A stretch of 64,000 nucleotides of DNA from Ficedula albicollis. Taxonomy: Eukaryota > Chordata > Aves > Passeriformes > Muscicapidae. The translations under genes and the position numbers were made by a program. The notes beneath the pieces are model-generated. The model saw only the letters and a list, made by a program, of their open reading frames with translations. It searched no databases and was not told the origin of the DNA. Numbering within the stretch: the first letter of the stretch is position 1; every line of letters begins with the position of its first letter. Of this stretch, positions 47,501 to 64,000 are shown piece after piece. Where the stretch lies: contig NC_021674.1 of assembly GCF_000247815.1 (NCBI RefSeq), forward strand, positions 33,777,462 through 33,841,461, read 5' to 3'.

Positions 47501-50012
47501 CACTCCGTGAGTGAGTGGCTGCATGGTTCTCAGCAGGAATGTCACTCTGTGAGTGAGTGGCTCTATGGTTCCTGGCTTCTGGCTGGGGTTAAACCATTAC
47601 AGTTGCACAGGTATAATCTTTAGGAAGAGCTCAGGATGAAGTTTTGAATGAGAACGCTCAATAAATAAGGTGAACAGTTGCATAAGGCAGCTCCTCAGAT
47701 CTGCCTGTGCACTGGTGCAATTTTAAACAAATCTCTTTCTAGTGCTGACATGAATGTAGTTTGGCTGAAGTTAGGAAACACTGGGAGCCATCAGCTGCCA
47801 TTTACTGTTTGGTTTGCATCATATATATCCTGTGCTGAATAAGGAACTCTCCATTTGCTCTTGGTCTATTTGCTATTGGGCTATTCTCATAAAATTTTTA
47901 GTTCCACAAGAGCACAGAGTTAATAATCCGATATAGACACTTCCCTCTCATTCACAGGTAGTCTTTTACTATTTGAAGGAATTTTCATCCACTGACATTA
48001 GAAGCTGCATGACCACTTTGTGTTGCATGTTAGATCCAGCAGATGAAAAGAGAAAATTATTTTCATTTTCCTTCAGTCAAAGATGTTTGTGCATAGGAAG
48101 AGTGGGAGCCAAGCAAGGTGTGGTTAGTATAACTCTCCTTGTAAAGGTCTCTCCTTTGAGTTGTGCAAGCAACTGTAAAACAGCAAATAAAACAGGAGAA
48201 GTGGGCATTAACTTCATTTGTGACATTTAATAAGCAACTGTTACTTCTACTCCTAACACTGATGAAAGTGTGAGAACAGGTTTTGAGGAAGACAGGGCAC
48301 ATTAGTTCAGTGTGTGTGAAGAAGGAGGAATACATCTTTTACAGAATTAACTTTAACCCAGTGTACACAGAGTTTTGCAGCAAGTTATTTTTAATAGTGT
48401 ATTCACATCATTACTGGAATGAATATAAAACCTATGACAAACAGAAACCCACAAAGGATAGGTGGAGGCTTAATATTTTAAAGCTGTTAAAAGTTTTCCT
48501 TTTATTTCAGATTTTCTTGAGCAGTATCTGAAAAACCATGAGATCAGAATCCGACACCCATTTCTCTCCTTTAATTAGTCTTCTTTCATCTGGTGACACT
48601 CTTGCTATGATTTATTGTGTTCACATTCTGATCTCTGCACAGTTCTTTCAGCAGAGAGGGACAGTACCTTTCCACCCACACTGCCCCACCTATTCCAGTT
48701 TGTTAGCACTGAAACATCCTACCCACTCAATATTACAAGAAGATGAGGAAACACACTCAGGTTAACTGTTAACTGAAGCTGAGGCAGAGAATCACAGAAT
48801 GAAAAGCAGGGGGAGCTTGAGGAGCACAAGAGAATTTTCCTCATCTGGTGTCTGATGTAAAGCAATGAGCCCACAGAGCACAGAACTGCAGTTTCTGTGC
48901 TCACCAGAAGTTGGGACATTGCCGTTGCAGACAGTTTCTCCGGGGAAATTACTTATAAACTGTAATATGTTTCTCCTGATCATTGCAAACCACATATTTT
49001 CAAAGACTTCTTTCTTGGCATGTCCCAGATGGGGAGACCACCTCCTGACAGATTTCATGTGAATGCTCCAAAGCTTGGGGGTGCTAGAGCAGCTCAAAGA
49101 AAATGCCACAATTTTTTTAGCTGGGTTAGTTATTTTCTTTTCAGAAACAGTTGAATTGCTGGCTGACCTTTTCCAAAACTTTGAGCAGGCACCAAGAGTG
49201 GAAAATGGCAGACCGTATGGCTGGAGCTGGAAAATTTAAAAACAACCCAAGACAGAGCCTAACTGTGGGAAATGCCAGGCATCCTTTATGATTTTTGGTA
49301 TTTTTTCCCCTTGCCTGCCATGTATGTAAGTAACAGATGAGGCAGAGCTGCCCCTGTGCTCTGTTTCCCTGCCTGAATCCCAGCAGCCGGGTTTGCTGCT
49401 GCAGCACTGCAAAGATTTGCCTGCCCAGCCTGTGACTGGTGGCACTGGCGGTCTGAGACAGCAGTGCCTCACCCTGTGGAAGCTCTGGCTGATGCTGCTG
49501 GGTTTGTCCTCCATGGAAATGGAGAGTCCAGGAAGAAGGCAAGATATGGACAGATTAAGTCTGGTGTCCTTATATAGGAATTGACTGGGTAGTAACTTCT
49601 GAGTATCCAGGTTCTGCAGACACATTTTTATACCTCATCTGCCCCTGTACAATCTGTTTCCAGCCATGGAAATTAGGGAGCCTATTGGTTCTGAGCTCTT
49701 GTGGTGGTTAGCATGTTCGGAAACAGGAAATTTGATGAATACTATAGGTCTGTGGTTTGCTAAACTTCTAGCAATTGTTTTCTGCAATGGGGGGATGTGG
49801 AAAGTTTTCAGAAAACAAGCACGCACCTTCCTAGTGGGCTGTGCTGCTTTGTTCTGCCTGTTTGCTCTGCCCTGAGGCACCAGTCCCACTTGGGCTCCTC
49901 TGAGCACTCCAGTACCCAAATTATCTCTGCAGCTGGAGCCTGACCTGCAGCAATCCCCACATGCTATAAAACTCTAGGTGTCCTGCAACAAACCAAGGTA
50001 GCCCAAACTCTT
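44576..50012. other. intergenic sequence upstream of SRD5A2, no gene recognised
   Basis: No exon, RNA gene or well-supported interspersed repeat is visible, apart from the duplication at 47399. Overlapping open frames near 45204-45675 and 49141-49625 occur on both strands and resemble nothing I know. Enhancers of SRD5A2 could lie here but cannot be read from sequence. Confidence 0.5.
47399..47572. repeat. tandem duplication, period 66 bp, two copies plus a partial third
   Basis: GGAGCTTGTGCATAGGGAGT starts at 47401 and again at 47467. A third partial copy starting CAGCAGGAATGTCACTCTG at about 47531 matches the first copy better than the second. The order suggests two separate events. Confidence 0.9.
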
Positions 50013-50054
50013 AAAAAAAAAAAAAAAGACAGGACAGCCTGGAGCACCTGAACC

Positions 50055-50095
<41 letters not shown>

Positions 50096-50116
50096 CAGGA
50101 CAGCCTGGAGCACCTG
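50013..50116 (+). repeat. duplicated poly-A plus 23-bp unit
   Basis: A 15-base A run (50013-50027) is followed by GACAGGACAGCCTGGAGCAC. After ACCTGAACCCT, a second A run of 37 bases (50057-50093) is followed by the same GACAGGACAGCC... block. The second copy leads straight into the CR1 fragment. Confidence 0.9.
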
Positions 50117-50527
50117 TCCTGTGCCAGCAAAGGCCAAGAGGGCTGGTGGCACTGCTCAGCCCCAAGAAGAGAAGGCTTAGGGCAGATCTCATCAATGCAC
50201 ATAAATACCTGAAGGGAGAGTGTAAGGAAAATGGAGCCAGGAATATTCTGGTGGTGCCCAGTGGCAGGAACAGAGGCAATGGGTACACACTGAAACACAG
50301 GAGGCTCCCTCTGAATGTCAATAAAGGCTTTTTCACAGTTGTGGTGACTGAGCACTGGCACAGGCTGTCCAGAAAGGTTGTGGAAATATCTGCCCTTGAA
50401 GATAGGTATCCAGAAGCTGTCTGGACATGATCCTGGGCAGCCTGCTCTAAGTGACCCTGTTTGAATATGCATGCTGAACCAGATGACCTCCATGGGTCCC
50501 CTCCAATCTCAGCTGTTCTGTGATTCT
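50117..50527 (+). mobile_element. CR1-type LINE fragment with remnant of the ORF2 C terminus
   Basis: The + strand reads KRRLRADLINAHKYLKGEC, then GNGYTLKHRRLPLN and FFTVVVTEHWHRLSRKVVE. This is the familiar C-terminal tail of avian CR1/jockey-like reverse transcriptase ORFs (LINVYKYLKGG ... VTEHWNRLP type). The frame breaks before the 3' UTR, which ends GATGACCTCCATGGGTCC and GTTCTGTGATTCT, the CR1 terminal octamer motif. It lacks the reverse transcriptase core, so it is inactive. Confidence 0.88.
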
Positions 50528-53500
50528 CTTAAATTCTGTGGCAGTTTCCTTAAACTGAGGTGGGGAAGTTACCAAGTGAACCATTTGAATGCTAGTACCA
50601 CATTTCTTTCAGTAACTGGATGTAGTTGTGCTTTTAATGCATTTTCATTTTATCACAGATTTTGTGATCATCATCACATACACATAATCGCATTTATGTT
50701 TAAGATTACTAATCCTTTGTGGTAGTCTGTTCTCCATTTCAAATTGTTTACTTTGTTAGAATCACAAGAACTGAATGGATGTAATATCTTCATGTAAACT
50801 TTTGATCCTTACCTTTAGGAGTTTACAACAAAACTCAAAAGACTTTAAGTAGCAATAATATTAAAGTGATGATGCTGTATCATGGATACAACTTTAGTTT
50901 GGTGACACAGCTGAGAATAACCGGCATGTGAATTGCAAATGTACCTTGGAGTGTGACCTGTCCTGGTGAGAGGAACAGAACAGGTTGTATTTTCAGTGGG
51001 GGTGCTCCAGGCACTCTGTAGACTCATGGACACATTCTGCATCTAAGATGTTTACAGGGAACAGGCCCTTGCCAACAGTAACTGCCAAAGCATGCATTAT
51101 GATCCCAACAGAGGGTTATTTGGCCAAAACTGCCAAGGATCATTCTAGCAATTTAACAGTTCCCCTCTAGTGCCATTCACAACATCATCCAAGTCAGCAG
51201 AGTAGATGCAGCCAAAGTTTGTCAGAACATATTTATTTTTAATGGAAAACTAGATTCCTCTACATCTGTCTGAAGCCATTAGCAGCTTCTAAAGTAAATT
51301 TCATAGTCACAAATCAACACTTTTTGCTATGTTTTTAAAGTGGTGGTACAAATGGTAATGGCAATTTTGTAAGCCAATCAGAAAAGTGCAAATGGTGACA
51401 GAGAAGCTTTTCCTTGAGCCATACATCCGAGCAAGAGGAGTAATTATGGGTGTCTGCCATCTGTGAAACTGACTCCTGGAACCTGGATATCCTCCCTCCC
51501 TCCCTCCTGACAGGACAGCTCCTTGCTGATTTTTTACTCATCATCTTGTGCAAGTTTGGTCTTCACAAATTACGAGGGATCAGCACTTCTAAAGCAAATG
51601 CAAACAACTGTCTCAAATAAATATACTTAGGTGGGACCTATTGGGATGCCTTGTAAGATGAGGATCTTCATTTCCTGACCTCACATCAAACAGGGCAGAG
51701 TTTTGACAACCTTCTCAGTTGTCTCCATTTCCCCTGTTACTTCAGGTTCTTTTAAATACATATTTACAAGTTTTACAAGTTACGGTGCCACTTACAAGAG
51801 GAATTCTGTTTCCAAATTTGCTGTTAATATTTTTCTAAAGAATGTTTCCAAAAGTTCTGAAATTATCTATAAAATATGCAAGGACTGAAAAAAAAAACCC
51901 AATTCATCAATAATTTAAGATTACTTGCTTATGAAAATTGAGAGGTCACTTTATACATGTTAAAGTACCTTCACAGAGGGAAAATACTGATGCTGACTCT
52001 CTAGCTCCTCAGAAAAATATGTGACAAAAAACAATATCGGGAATAAAAATACAGACAATGCCAATCAAAAAATCATTATTTTTAAAGCTGGAAATTACTA
52101 CCATAAAATACATTTTCAAAGACAAGTATTTGATTCTCTATTGCTTAATGTGATCTCCAAGTAAGACTGGTTGCATTTCCAGGGAGTGTATTATACTTCA
52201 GGTGAGTATAATTACTGAATGCAATACATGAGCAGCTGGATAAAATGAAGTGGCCTCTGTTAGGTACTTAGAGAAGATAAATTAAGTTCTTTCTGGCCCT
52301 GAAAAGTGTGAGTCTCTGAGAAGCAAGCAGAAATCATTACTGAATCTGTTAAATCCACTTCTGTTCAGGTTATAAGCATGAGATTATGAAGCTGTGGTGG
52401 TCATACCAGAAATACTCTTCACTTCTTTGACCATTCAAGAAGTCAGCAAAGAGCCTAGAAATAAAGAGCTCTCCAGAACAGTGTGACATGGCAACCCAGC
52501 CACTTCCATCTGTTCTATGGAGCATGGGTGAGTTTCTCCAACAGAAGCCAGAGAAAATAAATAGAAGCACAAAGCCACCAACACAGACCTGCCAGGCCAG
52601 CCTTCAGAGTTCAGCCTTTCACATACTGTACTGAATGGTTCAATTAGATTTGCAGCAAGTGTAAATTAATGTATTAGATTAATGAAGAAATTTTATGTGG
52701 TTAGTTAGTGAGGCGGATTGTTGAATTTGTTGCTTATGTTTATATACCTTCTTGTAAATAATTTAATGTGTTTTTATTAAATAGGGAAATGGTGACAGTA
52801 AAGATTGTGCAATGTAGAAGTTGGAAAACCAGTCTCCTTAGACTTGGTCTGCTAGAAGTACATATTCTTGATCATATCTCCAATTGTTTCTTAGTGTAAT
52901 TTTTTATCTCACGGTTTGTTTTAATTTTTGGCTCAGTTAAACTTTGGCACTGATCTAGTAACAGGACACCACATGTTGCTGTGTTGTAACTGCTGAAAGC
53001 CTGGCTGCATAATCACTGTTGGCCAATGCCTACTAACTTCCACTTCTAATAATATAATAAGGCAGAGGATAGACCCTTATGAAAGTATTGTGCAGAATGA
53101 AATGATTTGTGTCTGTCAGTTACAGTAAGAATCAGGGTAATGCCATCTGGATAATGAGAGGCACACAGCATTTATATTTGTTACTACAGTGAAAGATCTG
53201 AAATCCAGCGCCTGGTGTGCCAGCAGGAGTTGGAGGGGAGACACAAGGAGGGCTGGTTGTGAATTGAGCAGAGACTGGTGGCTGCTAGATCTGCAAGGGG
53301 TAAATGTGAGATGGACAAGTGTGTGATGTGGGGCAGAGCAGGCGTACTGAACATAGGATTAAATATATTTGTGGATTCAAGCAGAATGTTTGAAGTACCT
53401 CAAGTGTGATGTGCTCAGTGCAGAGTTATCAGGTGACAAGGTGTAGCAAAAAGGACTGTTTTCTAAACTGTAAGCTAACACCAAATGCTACAACCTGTTG

Positions 53501-54185
53501 GTTTTTTATGTACACATCTGTGGTTTTCATAGTTTAGCCAGCATAGCATCTGATTAGCACGCACCTGTTTTCTGTTTGCTACGTGCCTCCTCCCCACCCC
53601 CTAAATTCATCATAAATACATTGAGGTTACTTGACAGGACTCCTCTTGACTTCAGAAAAGTTAAATGTAACCTTTTCTTAGATTTCAAGAGAATATTTTA
53701 CTAGTAATTGGCTACCATTTTGTGTCAGATTTCATCAGTACCATGCAAGAGGAGATCCTGAGGATGCGTTCTCATATTTTTTCTTCAGATTTTGCTGCTC
53801 AGAAGTATATTCCTGAGGAAAGAAGAGAAGTTTAGCAAGAGAATGATTGTTTCAATATTTTACCCAGCACTCAGAAGATCTATGCTCACTCCTCAGATCT
53901 GCCAGAAACTCCCCAGGTAGTTTTGAGCAAGCTATTCAGTCATTTTCTCCCTCCGTGCGTGTTCAGTGAAGCGGCAATTATAGCACTCTGCAAAGTCACG
54001 ATTCCCAGGCTGGTGAGAAGGCTCCTGTGTTCGGGACTATCACCTCCCTCATCACTGCAGTGCTGCGGGCTGCTGGCTGAAAATAGCCCGTGAGGAGCCC
54101 CAGGGAGGGGAGCGTGCATCACCAACCCTGGGAGACCTCGTGGCTGGCAGCAGAGCCGAGCGTGTGCGTGGGGCACAGAGCGAGC
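50528..54185. other. intergenic sequence, no gene recognised
   Basis: AT-rich unique sequence without exon-like splice pairs, RNA genes or recognisable repeats. A short CCTCCCTCCCTCC tract lies near 51492. Toward 54000 the composition becomes GC-rich as the minisatellite complex is approached. Confidence 0.5.
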
Positions 54186-55587
<1,402 letters not shown>

Positions 55588-55884
55588 TTCCTAATTTTTT
55601 TTTTTGTGATGTTCTGTAATCTAGCAAATTACGTCTTTTTTTCTTCTGTATATTATTTCCACCTGATTCTGTTTATGGAGTCATTCTGAAAGAGGGAAGC
55701 ACCTCCTGAGAAACAGGCTTAATTCTTACAGTACATCTGAAAGTTTTCTAAAATTGCATTTCTGTTCAACCTGCAAGACCTCTTTTACTTACCTTGAAAA
55801 CAGATTGATTTGTATTTCTGATGTGATTTCTACATCCTGGCAGGCTTTTTGGCATCAGCTTACACAGCTTGGTTGATTTCAGAG
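55588..55884. other. AT-rich spacer between repeat blocks
   Basis: About 300 bp of ordinary AT-rich sequence separates the second poly-C run from the next minisatellite block. No gene or repeat is seen. Confidence 0.6.
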
Positions 55885-56104
55885 CAGCTGTAGGGATGGA
55901 TACAGCTGCACCTGGGATGGATCACAGCTGCCCTGGAGCTGGGATGGAGCACAGCTGCACCTGGAGCTGGGATGAATACAGCTGCACCTGGGATGGATCG
56001 CAGCTGCACCTGGAGTTGGGATGGAGCACTGTACCTCTGATGGAGTACTGCCGTACCTGTGATGGGGCACAGCTGTGCCTGTGGCAGAGAACCACTGTAC
56101 CAGC
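55885..56104 (+). repeat. diverged edge of the 22-bp minisatellite
   Basis: Units of CAGCTGCACCTGG alternate between about 22 bp (GGGATGGAT spacer) and about 28 bp (extra GAGCTG), with substitutions growing toward the outer edge. Toward 56050 the units change gradually into the uniform form (CTGTACCTGTGATGG). Confidence 0.88.
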
Positions 56105-56402
56105 GATGGAGCACAGCTGTACCTGTGATGGAGCACAGCTGTACCTGTGATGGAGCACAGCTGTACCTGTGATGGAGCACAGCTGTACCTGTGATGGAGC
56201 ACAGCTGTACCTGTGATGGAGCACAGCTGTACCTGTGATGGAGCACAGCTGTACCTGTGATGGAGCACAGCTGTACCTGTGATGGAGCACAGCTGTACCT
56301 GTGATGGAGCACAGCTGTACCTGTGATGGAGCACAGCTGTACCTGTGATGGAGCACAGCTGTACCTGTGATGGAGCACAGCTGTACCTGTGATGGAGCAC
56401 AG
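56105..56402 (+). repeat. 22-bp minisatellite, left block, about 13.5 uniform units
   Basis: A 22-bp unit starting GATGGAGCACAGCTGTACC repeats with essentially no variation and breaks off mid-unit at CACAG, where poly-C begins. Because 22 is not a multiple of three and no register contains a stop, all three minus-strand frames stay open, giving false ORFs with a 22-residue period. Confidence 0.97.
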
Positions 56403-58303
<1,901 letters not shown>

Positions 58304-61300
58304 ACTTCACAGCCTGTGGGGCTGACACCTTCCTGGCATGACCCTAAACAGCATGGGCCACGCTGGCTTTGTGGCTGCAGTTGAAACATACTTCTTTTAT
58401 TTTACTCGTGGCGGTGTTCTTTTAGAAATAGTTTTTCATGCATCTTGCTTAATTACAAGCATCTTTGGTCATTCTTCTGTTTTCTTTTTGCGTAGTTGCA
58501 AGCCTGGTATACCACTAGTGATAAGGGAGAGGCCATAATACTCTTTATTTCTGTTTTGCCAGGTTGCTCTGGCCATCCTACAAGAAGTCAAAATCTCTAT
58601 GTTCAGTACTTCAGGCTTTTGAGTCTGCTTTCCTAAAGGCAGTACTAAGAGATGTATCAAGCCTACACTGACAGTTTTAGATTGCTATTTTGTTTATTGT
58701 GCTCCTTTTGTGTCTCTTGAGGGTGTCCAGTGACATCATCCATCCTGCTGTCCATTTGGGAACATCTGAGGAGCTGAGGCAAGGGTGGAGTGAGTGGAAA
58801 GGAATAGGAGGGGGTAAGCATGTGAACCAAAAACTGCATCTCTGGAGTAGTAGTTCTAAAGCCACATTGTCCCCTGTAAGCAGATGTCCTCCTGTGTACA
58901 GCAGGGCTGCCAGCAGCCCTCTCCAGAGGCTTGGCTCAGCGTGAACACTTGAGCAGAGCAGAGTCTCCTCTCGGGTCACAGTGGCAGAAGATGTGGCTTT
59001 CCTCGATCATCTCACTATCAGCTGCGCTCTCCTCTCACGGGGAGTTTACAGGACTGGTGCAAAGCCAGCACAGCTCGACAGCACAATGAGACTTGGCATG
59101 GGCTGGGGGAGGAGTAGGGGAATAACCTCTTCGTGGGGATATTCTGACATTTTCTCTAAGCTTTGCCTCCTCCGTGGCTGGAGACAGGGACTTGCTGTTT
59201 GAGAGTACTGGAATCTAGGCTCTGTTTCAGAAATGTGGCATTTGCCAGTCTCTTGAAGCCCCACGTACATTTGTTCAAGTTAGAAGTATTGTAATGATTA
59301 TATAGAGCTAAAATTAAAATTTATGGCTTTTATTAAGAGAATTAGAGGAGGATCAACATGATTTTGGCAGAATTAGAGGACAACTCTAGTTAAGCGCTGA
59401 CCTACATAAAGAAAAAGAACAAACTGAGAACATTTTGACTTGGCATCCATGACAGGAGAACAGGAGAGAAACAACTTTGCCTGCATTAAGCCATATGCCA
59501 AGTCCCATAACTTAAGAAGTTCTACATATTGCCAAGCATACAGAACTCATACACTTCTAAAATTTAGCAAATGTAGCAAAAGTCTAGTTTCAACTTCATA
59601 GAATTTCTAAAAATGTCTGATTGTGATAACAAGTGGAATGTGAATTCAAATGAGCCTAAATTAAATTTCTAAAACTAGAATGAGCATTTAAGTTAGTTCA
59701 TACCTAGGAACAAGTCAAAATAAATTTTGGGGCCTCTTAGGAAACATTCTGAATTCGTGCATCATATATCAAAGTAGCATGTGTTTTTACAAATACCTAG
59801 ACAATTCAAAATGTATGAAATTGTAAATATGTGTTTCTACAAGTGAGTGCCAGTAGCATTAGGCAAAGGCATGATTATTGTTAGTGCTTGTAATATCTTC
59901 TGGAATAATAAAAACAAGCTGAGTCTATTTATGCCCTTTTTGGTTATGCTTTTTTAATTTTGCTTATGCAATTCAATTTTCTTCATCTATGTTATAATAT
60001 GATCATTTGAACAGAAAAGTTTATTCTGCCGAAATGTTAGAGGCAACTACAAAAGAGCACAGTAGTAACTGAGGATTTTTTTTTAATAGGAGAAAAAAAT
60101 ACTTCTACTGATACTGTATTTTTTTTTCCAATTTAACACACTCTTTTTTCTCAAAATAATTGGAAAGAATTTTGCTGCTTTGTTAGGAGTTGAAAGTAAA
60201 ATATGTAAAAATGCCCTGCTGATGTACATACATTGTTCTGTCACAGCCTGGGCTGAATGTCCCACTTTTCTCTGAAAGTTATTAGCATATGCCAAAGAGC
60301 TTGTGGAAGGCCTGATCAAACTCTATGCTAACAACCTTGAGGGGTCTTGCCATGGAGACATGCCTTCCCACTGGCTCCTTCCCAGCAGCCACAGAATGCT
60401 AAAAAATATATCAAGGGTAGTGGGAAAAGAGCCACTCCTGAAACGCATCCTGTATTGTGACAAAAACAGTGAACTCCACTAGGACTGTACAAAAAAAGTG
60501 AGGATAATATCATCTCTTCATAATCATCAAAACATCTCCAGTGGAACTCATCTGACAAAGGAGTGTTACGTTAGGACACATAACAATGGCACCAGAAATT
60601 TGCCAGGAGATTTAACTGGAAAAATGCCTTTCCATTTTCAGGCACTCCCCACAATGGCAAGAGCAAAAAGAAATTAAATTCAAAAACGGAGAAAGAAATT
60701 GTGGGAAAAAATCCATTGAATATGGCAGTGCTGCTGGCAGTTGGCTAATGTTTTTATGCCATGTAGCTGTGTGGTTTCTCTGTTCTGGTAACCCCTGCCT
60801 GAGCGTGGCCTGCAGAGAAATCTCTGTTGATCTCATGAGTCATTCCCAGGAGATGGCAAAGATGACTAAAAGACTGCAATACAAGACACATGTTCCAGAA
60901 TGAAAACCAAGAGAACTGGAGGGTGTTTGAAAAGCAATCAGGAGATTAACTGTAGAGAGACTAAGGAAATGGGCACGGAGGAGAGATGCAGAGCATGATC
61001 ACAGTTCCCTGTGCTCCTGTTATCCTGCAGAGCTGCTGCTTGTGTGCAGGGAGTCCATGGCAGCCCCAGAGAGAGCTGAAGGAAGACACAGCTGTCTCAC
61101 TGGTCCCAACCCCGAGACAAGGAGACCACTAATGGTCCCTCTGGCATACAGCTACCATTCTCCATTACACACGTACCACAGGCTTTAGTAAGCTGTGCAA
61201 GAGTTTGCTTGGCACAGGGTTGACATTGTCTTGCTATTTCTGAAATCAATAAAAGCTTTTTTGTTTATTGAGCATATGTTCTTGATTAAAAGGTTTATTG

Positions 61301-64000
61301 GAGCACACTTGTCCTTCCTAAAACATGTGGATGTCTTCTGGGACGGACAGGCAGATTTTCAATGTCACAGAAGGTCATATTCAATTCCAAATACCATCAC
61401 ATATTGACAACACATGTACAGCAGCTTCAACACTGATAATGTGCCACAACAAGCTCATTAAAAGGATTGGGAGCTCTTTGAGAATCAGTGCATGAAGAAG
61501 AACTGGGTCACACCTGATGCCTCTGCACCCTGGTTTTGAAGATAGAAGTGCCTCCACACACTTGCCCAGCTGAAAGAGGCACTGAACAATCCCCTCTGCT
61601 TCTCTCTCTACTTCTCTCCCCTCCTTCTCTCCTTCTGTGCTCTGCTAAGACGAGGCACTGAACAATCCCCTCTGCTTCTCTCTTTCTCTACTTCTCTCCT
61701 CTCCTTCTGTGCTCTGCTAAGAGGAGCTTTCTGCTGTCCCACCACCCACCGAGCAGGCATTTGCCTTTAGAAAATTCTAAAACACAATATGCATTGGTAA
61801 CACAAGGCAGAAATTTCTCAAATGCTTCAAGCCATGTCCTGACATGTCTCCATTTTTCTTTCCCTCTTCCAGAATTCATGCTTGTTATTCAAAAATTGGT
61901 CTATAGCTCAGAAGATATCTTTCTCAGATTTCTACTGAGAAGCCTGTCACCCTGAGAGTAGATAAAATCAAAATAACAGTTGTACTAACAGGCCATTTAA
62001 TGTCTGCAATGTGAGGCTGTGGAAAGTGGGGGGGATACAATATATATGCAACCAAATGACTTTTGGAACATCTTGGCATGAGAAGCTATTCCAGTACTTT
62101 GTAGACCATGTAGCTAAAGCAATTCAGGGACAGAAATATGGAAACATGTTTTAAGGTTCAGTTCAATATTTCAACAGAAGTGAAGAAAATAAAGAGAAAA
62201 AATTAATCAGTATAAGTCAATAAAACATTTCAAAAGGGTGCTTTAATTCAAAATGTGAAAAAAATGCTGAAGCTGCTTAAATCTGTAAAGCATAAGTTAA
62301 TATGTCAAGCAAATTTTTAAAAATATCCTTTACCAAGTTTTTGTTTTGTTGAAAAAAAGCCACTAATCAATTATTTGTTTATCTCTACCTGAGGCTGCCT
62401 GCTGTATGGCATTTCTTGATCTCTTTCAGTTTTAATTCCTTTTTTGCACTTATAATCCTTTTTACTATCCCTATCTCATTCTGCACCATTCCTTTTGGAT
62501 TAAAAGAACCAATTTTTTTTAGTTACTCTGAACCTAGCAGTGAAAGGTGATGAGAAGGTATTTCATATAAATGTGCATGTTTGTTTGCTTAGACAGCAGA
62601 GATAACATTCTCATCTACATTCTTTAACAACAGCTCCCAGCCGAGAATTGGGGTGAAAAATCAACATGAAAGTTGGTATTGAAAATTAATTGTACATTAC
62701 CAAAACCAAGTTTTAAATACACAGCAGCCTATTCTGTAATAAGTTATTGTTGTGAATAACTTCAGCCAATATGGGCTTTTGATTTTATGTGACAAGCTTT
62801 GGAAGGTGACAAAAGTACACTACACATATGAGAGACAAATATATTACCACTGATCTATCAATTTAGAAATGTGGGCCAGTTGGCCAATTACCTTTTCATC
62901 TTTCTCTATGCAAAACTTAGCGAGAACAAATTGTGTTAGACCTAAGCACATTTGTTTGTTAGCACAATTACATTCAAAGAATTGTCTTCATTTCCTGAAG
63001 GCCAAGTTATTACACCTGTGTTCAGCCATGGTGTCACTGAGCTTCTACTTCTGTCTGTTGTACAATCGATTGAAACACCACCACATTCTTGCATTTTTCT
63101 TTATGGAAGAAAGTGAAACAGATTTGGCTGGGAGGGGATGTTGCAGAAGAAAGGTTCACAAGATAAGTGCTGGATGAAAACCAAGACTATCATGGTGACC
63201 AAAAAAGTAATCTAACTTGGTTTTATTTTAAATTTTAAATGTGTTTTAAATTTAACTGCAATTTCAGGACAGCATTTCTTTGCTTTATGCAACAGTGGCT
63301 AGCAATAGTGAGATTTACTTTGGGGACATCAACTCATGTTTTCTTTGGGTTTGTAAAGGCTTTTTCCTCACCATAACACTGTCAGTTTGGCCCGAATAAG
63401 GTTTTCTTTTGTGTTTTTCCATGGTCTTTGCTCAATTGAAAAGCATTAAAAAATTGTCATTTGTTGAGAGATTGACATCTAGCAATCACTGTTACAAGTC
63501 AAAGGTCAAGCAAACTTTGCCATTGCAGAGAAGCTTACTTTTTCTGATTGGTGTGCATGGTAGCATGCTGAGGTAAGGTTGGATAAGATTTCCCTGTTCT
63601 AGCAGAACTTAAGCACTGGATGACTTTGCAGCTTTAGCTTGTTTCTGAAATGACAGTTCTTTTAGAAGTATTTTCTTTTGGATTCTTAGGGAAGTCTAAG
63701 AAAGTCTGACCTGCATCCAGCAGGGATACCTGTGTGGGAGGAGGCCTTGGTGTGCTTCAGCTCTGTATCCCTCTTGCCTGGGCAGTGGCTCATGAAGCAC
63801 ATGTACCTACAGCATGCTGGCTCCCATGGAAACCCTGCTGACTCCTCCCTGTGAGCATCTCCGTGGATGGTCTTGCCCAGGGGATGCTCAGACCTGAGGT
63901 GCAGGGACAGGTGTGGGACAATGCCACAGCCACTCATGCTAACCAATGGACTCTGGGTATTCATGGATCTGGGGCTCCATGGCAGCTGGGCTCTCCTAGA
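58304..64000. other. intergenic sequence, no gene recognised
   Basis: Unique, mainly AT-rich sequence without recognisable exons, RNA genes or transposons. Open frames are short and unrelated to known proteins. One tandem duplication at 61576 is listed separately. Confidence 0.5.
61576..61723. repeat. two-copy tandem duplication, period about 76 bp
   Basis: GAGGCACTGAACAATCCCCT begins at 61576 and at 61652. Both copies contain a CT-rich stretch and end CTTCTGTGCTCTGCTAAGA. The CT tract differs slightly in length between copies. Confidence 0.9.

Noticed and set aside
47177..48815. Possible reverse CR1 tails (AATCCCAGAATGG near 47180, AATCACAGAATG near 48790)
   Set aside because: Only 10-13 bases resemble a CR1 end and the following sequence does not match, so they could be chance.

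Overview
The window looks like avian nuclear DNA, most likely from a songbird. It carries vertebrate-style split exons, two CR1-type LINE 3' fragments and an LTR of a kind I recognise as common in passerine genomes. It is gene-poor and contains no prokaryotic-type coding. Nearly all long open frames come from repeats or homopolymers.

The one gene I can support is SRD5A2 (3-oxo-5-alpha-steroid 4-dehydrogenase 2) on the minus strand. Exons 5, 4, 3 and 2 lie at 19816-19882, 20500-20650, 21587-21688 and 23445-23608. They are 67, 151, 102 and 164 bp long, have consensus splice sites, and join in frame. Exon 1 starts at an ATG at 43610 in a CpG island, about 19.8 kb upstream of exon 2. Only its first 45 codons can be read. 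At 43475 the sequence turns into 550 bp of uninterrupted C, and the rest of exon 1 with its splice donor is absent. The lost part would hold the two catalytic residues, so this looks like an assembly defect rather than a dead gene.

Layout: 1-19.5 kb is intergenic, with one LTR (1085-2389), a CR1 tail, a TTTTG microsatellite, a 308-bp purine hexamer array and several short tandem duplications. 19.5-43.6 kb is SRD5A2. 43.6-44.6 kb is its CpG-island promoter, carrying an ATCC array, a degenerate minisatellite and splice-donor-like sites pointing the other way. 44.6-54.2 kb is intergenic with a CR1 fragment. 54.2-58.3 kb is a complex of 22-bp minisatellite arrays and two giant poly-C runs (1334 and 984 bp). 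58.3-64 kb shows no gene.

Two patterns stand out. First, three perfect poly-C runs (2,868 bp in total) all lie on the same strand in GC-rich or tandem-repeat contexts, and one cuts through SRD5A2 exon 1. Second, there are about a dozen head-to-tail, mostly two-copy duplications of unique sequence, nine of them with a period of 64-85 bp. I found no convincing new biological system.
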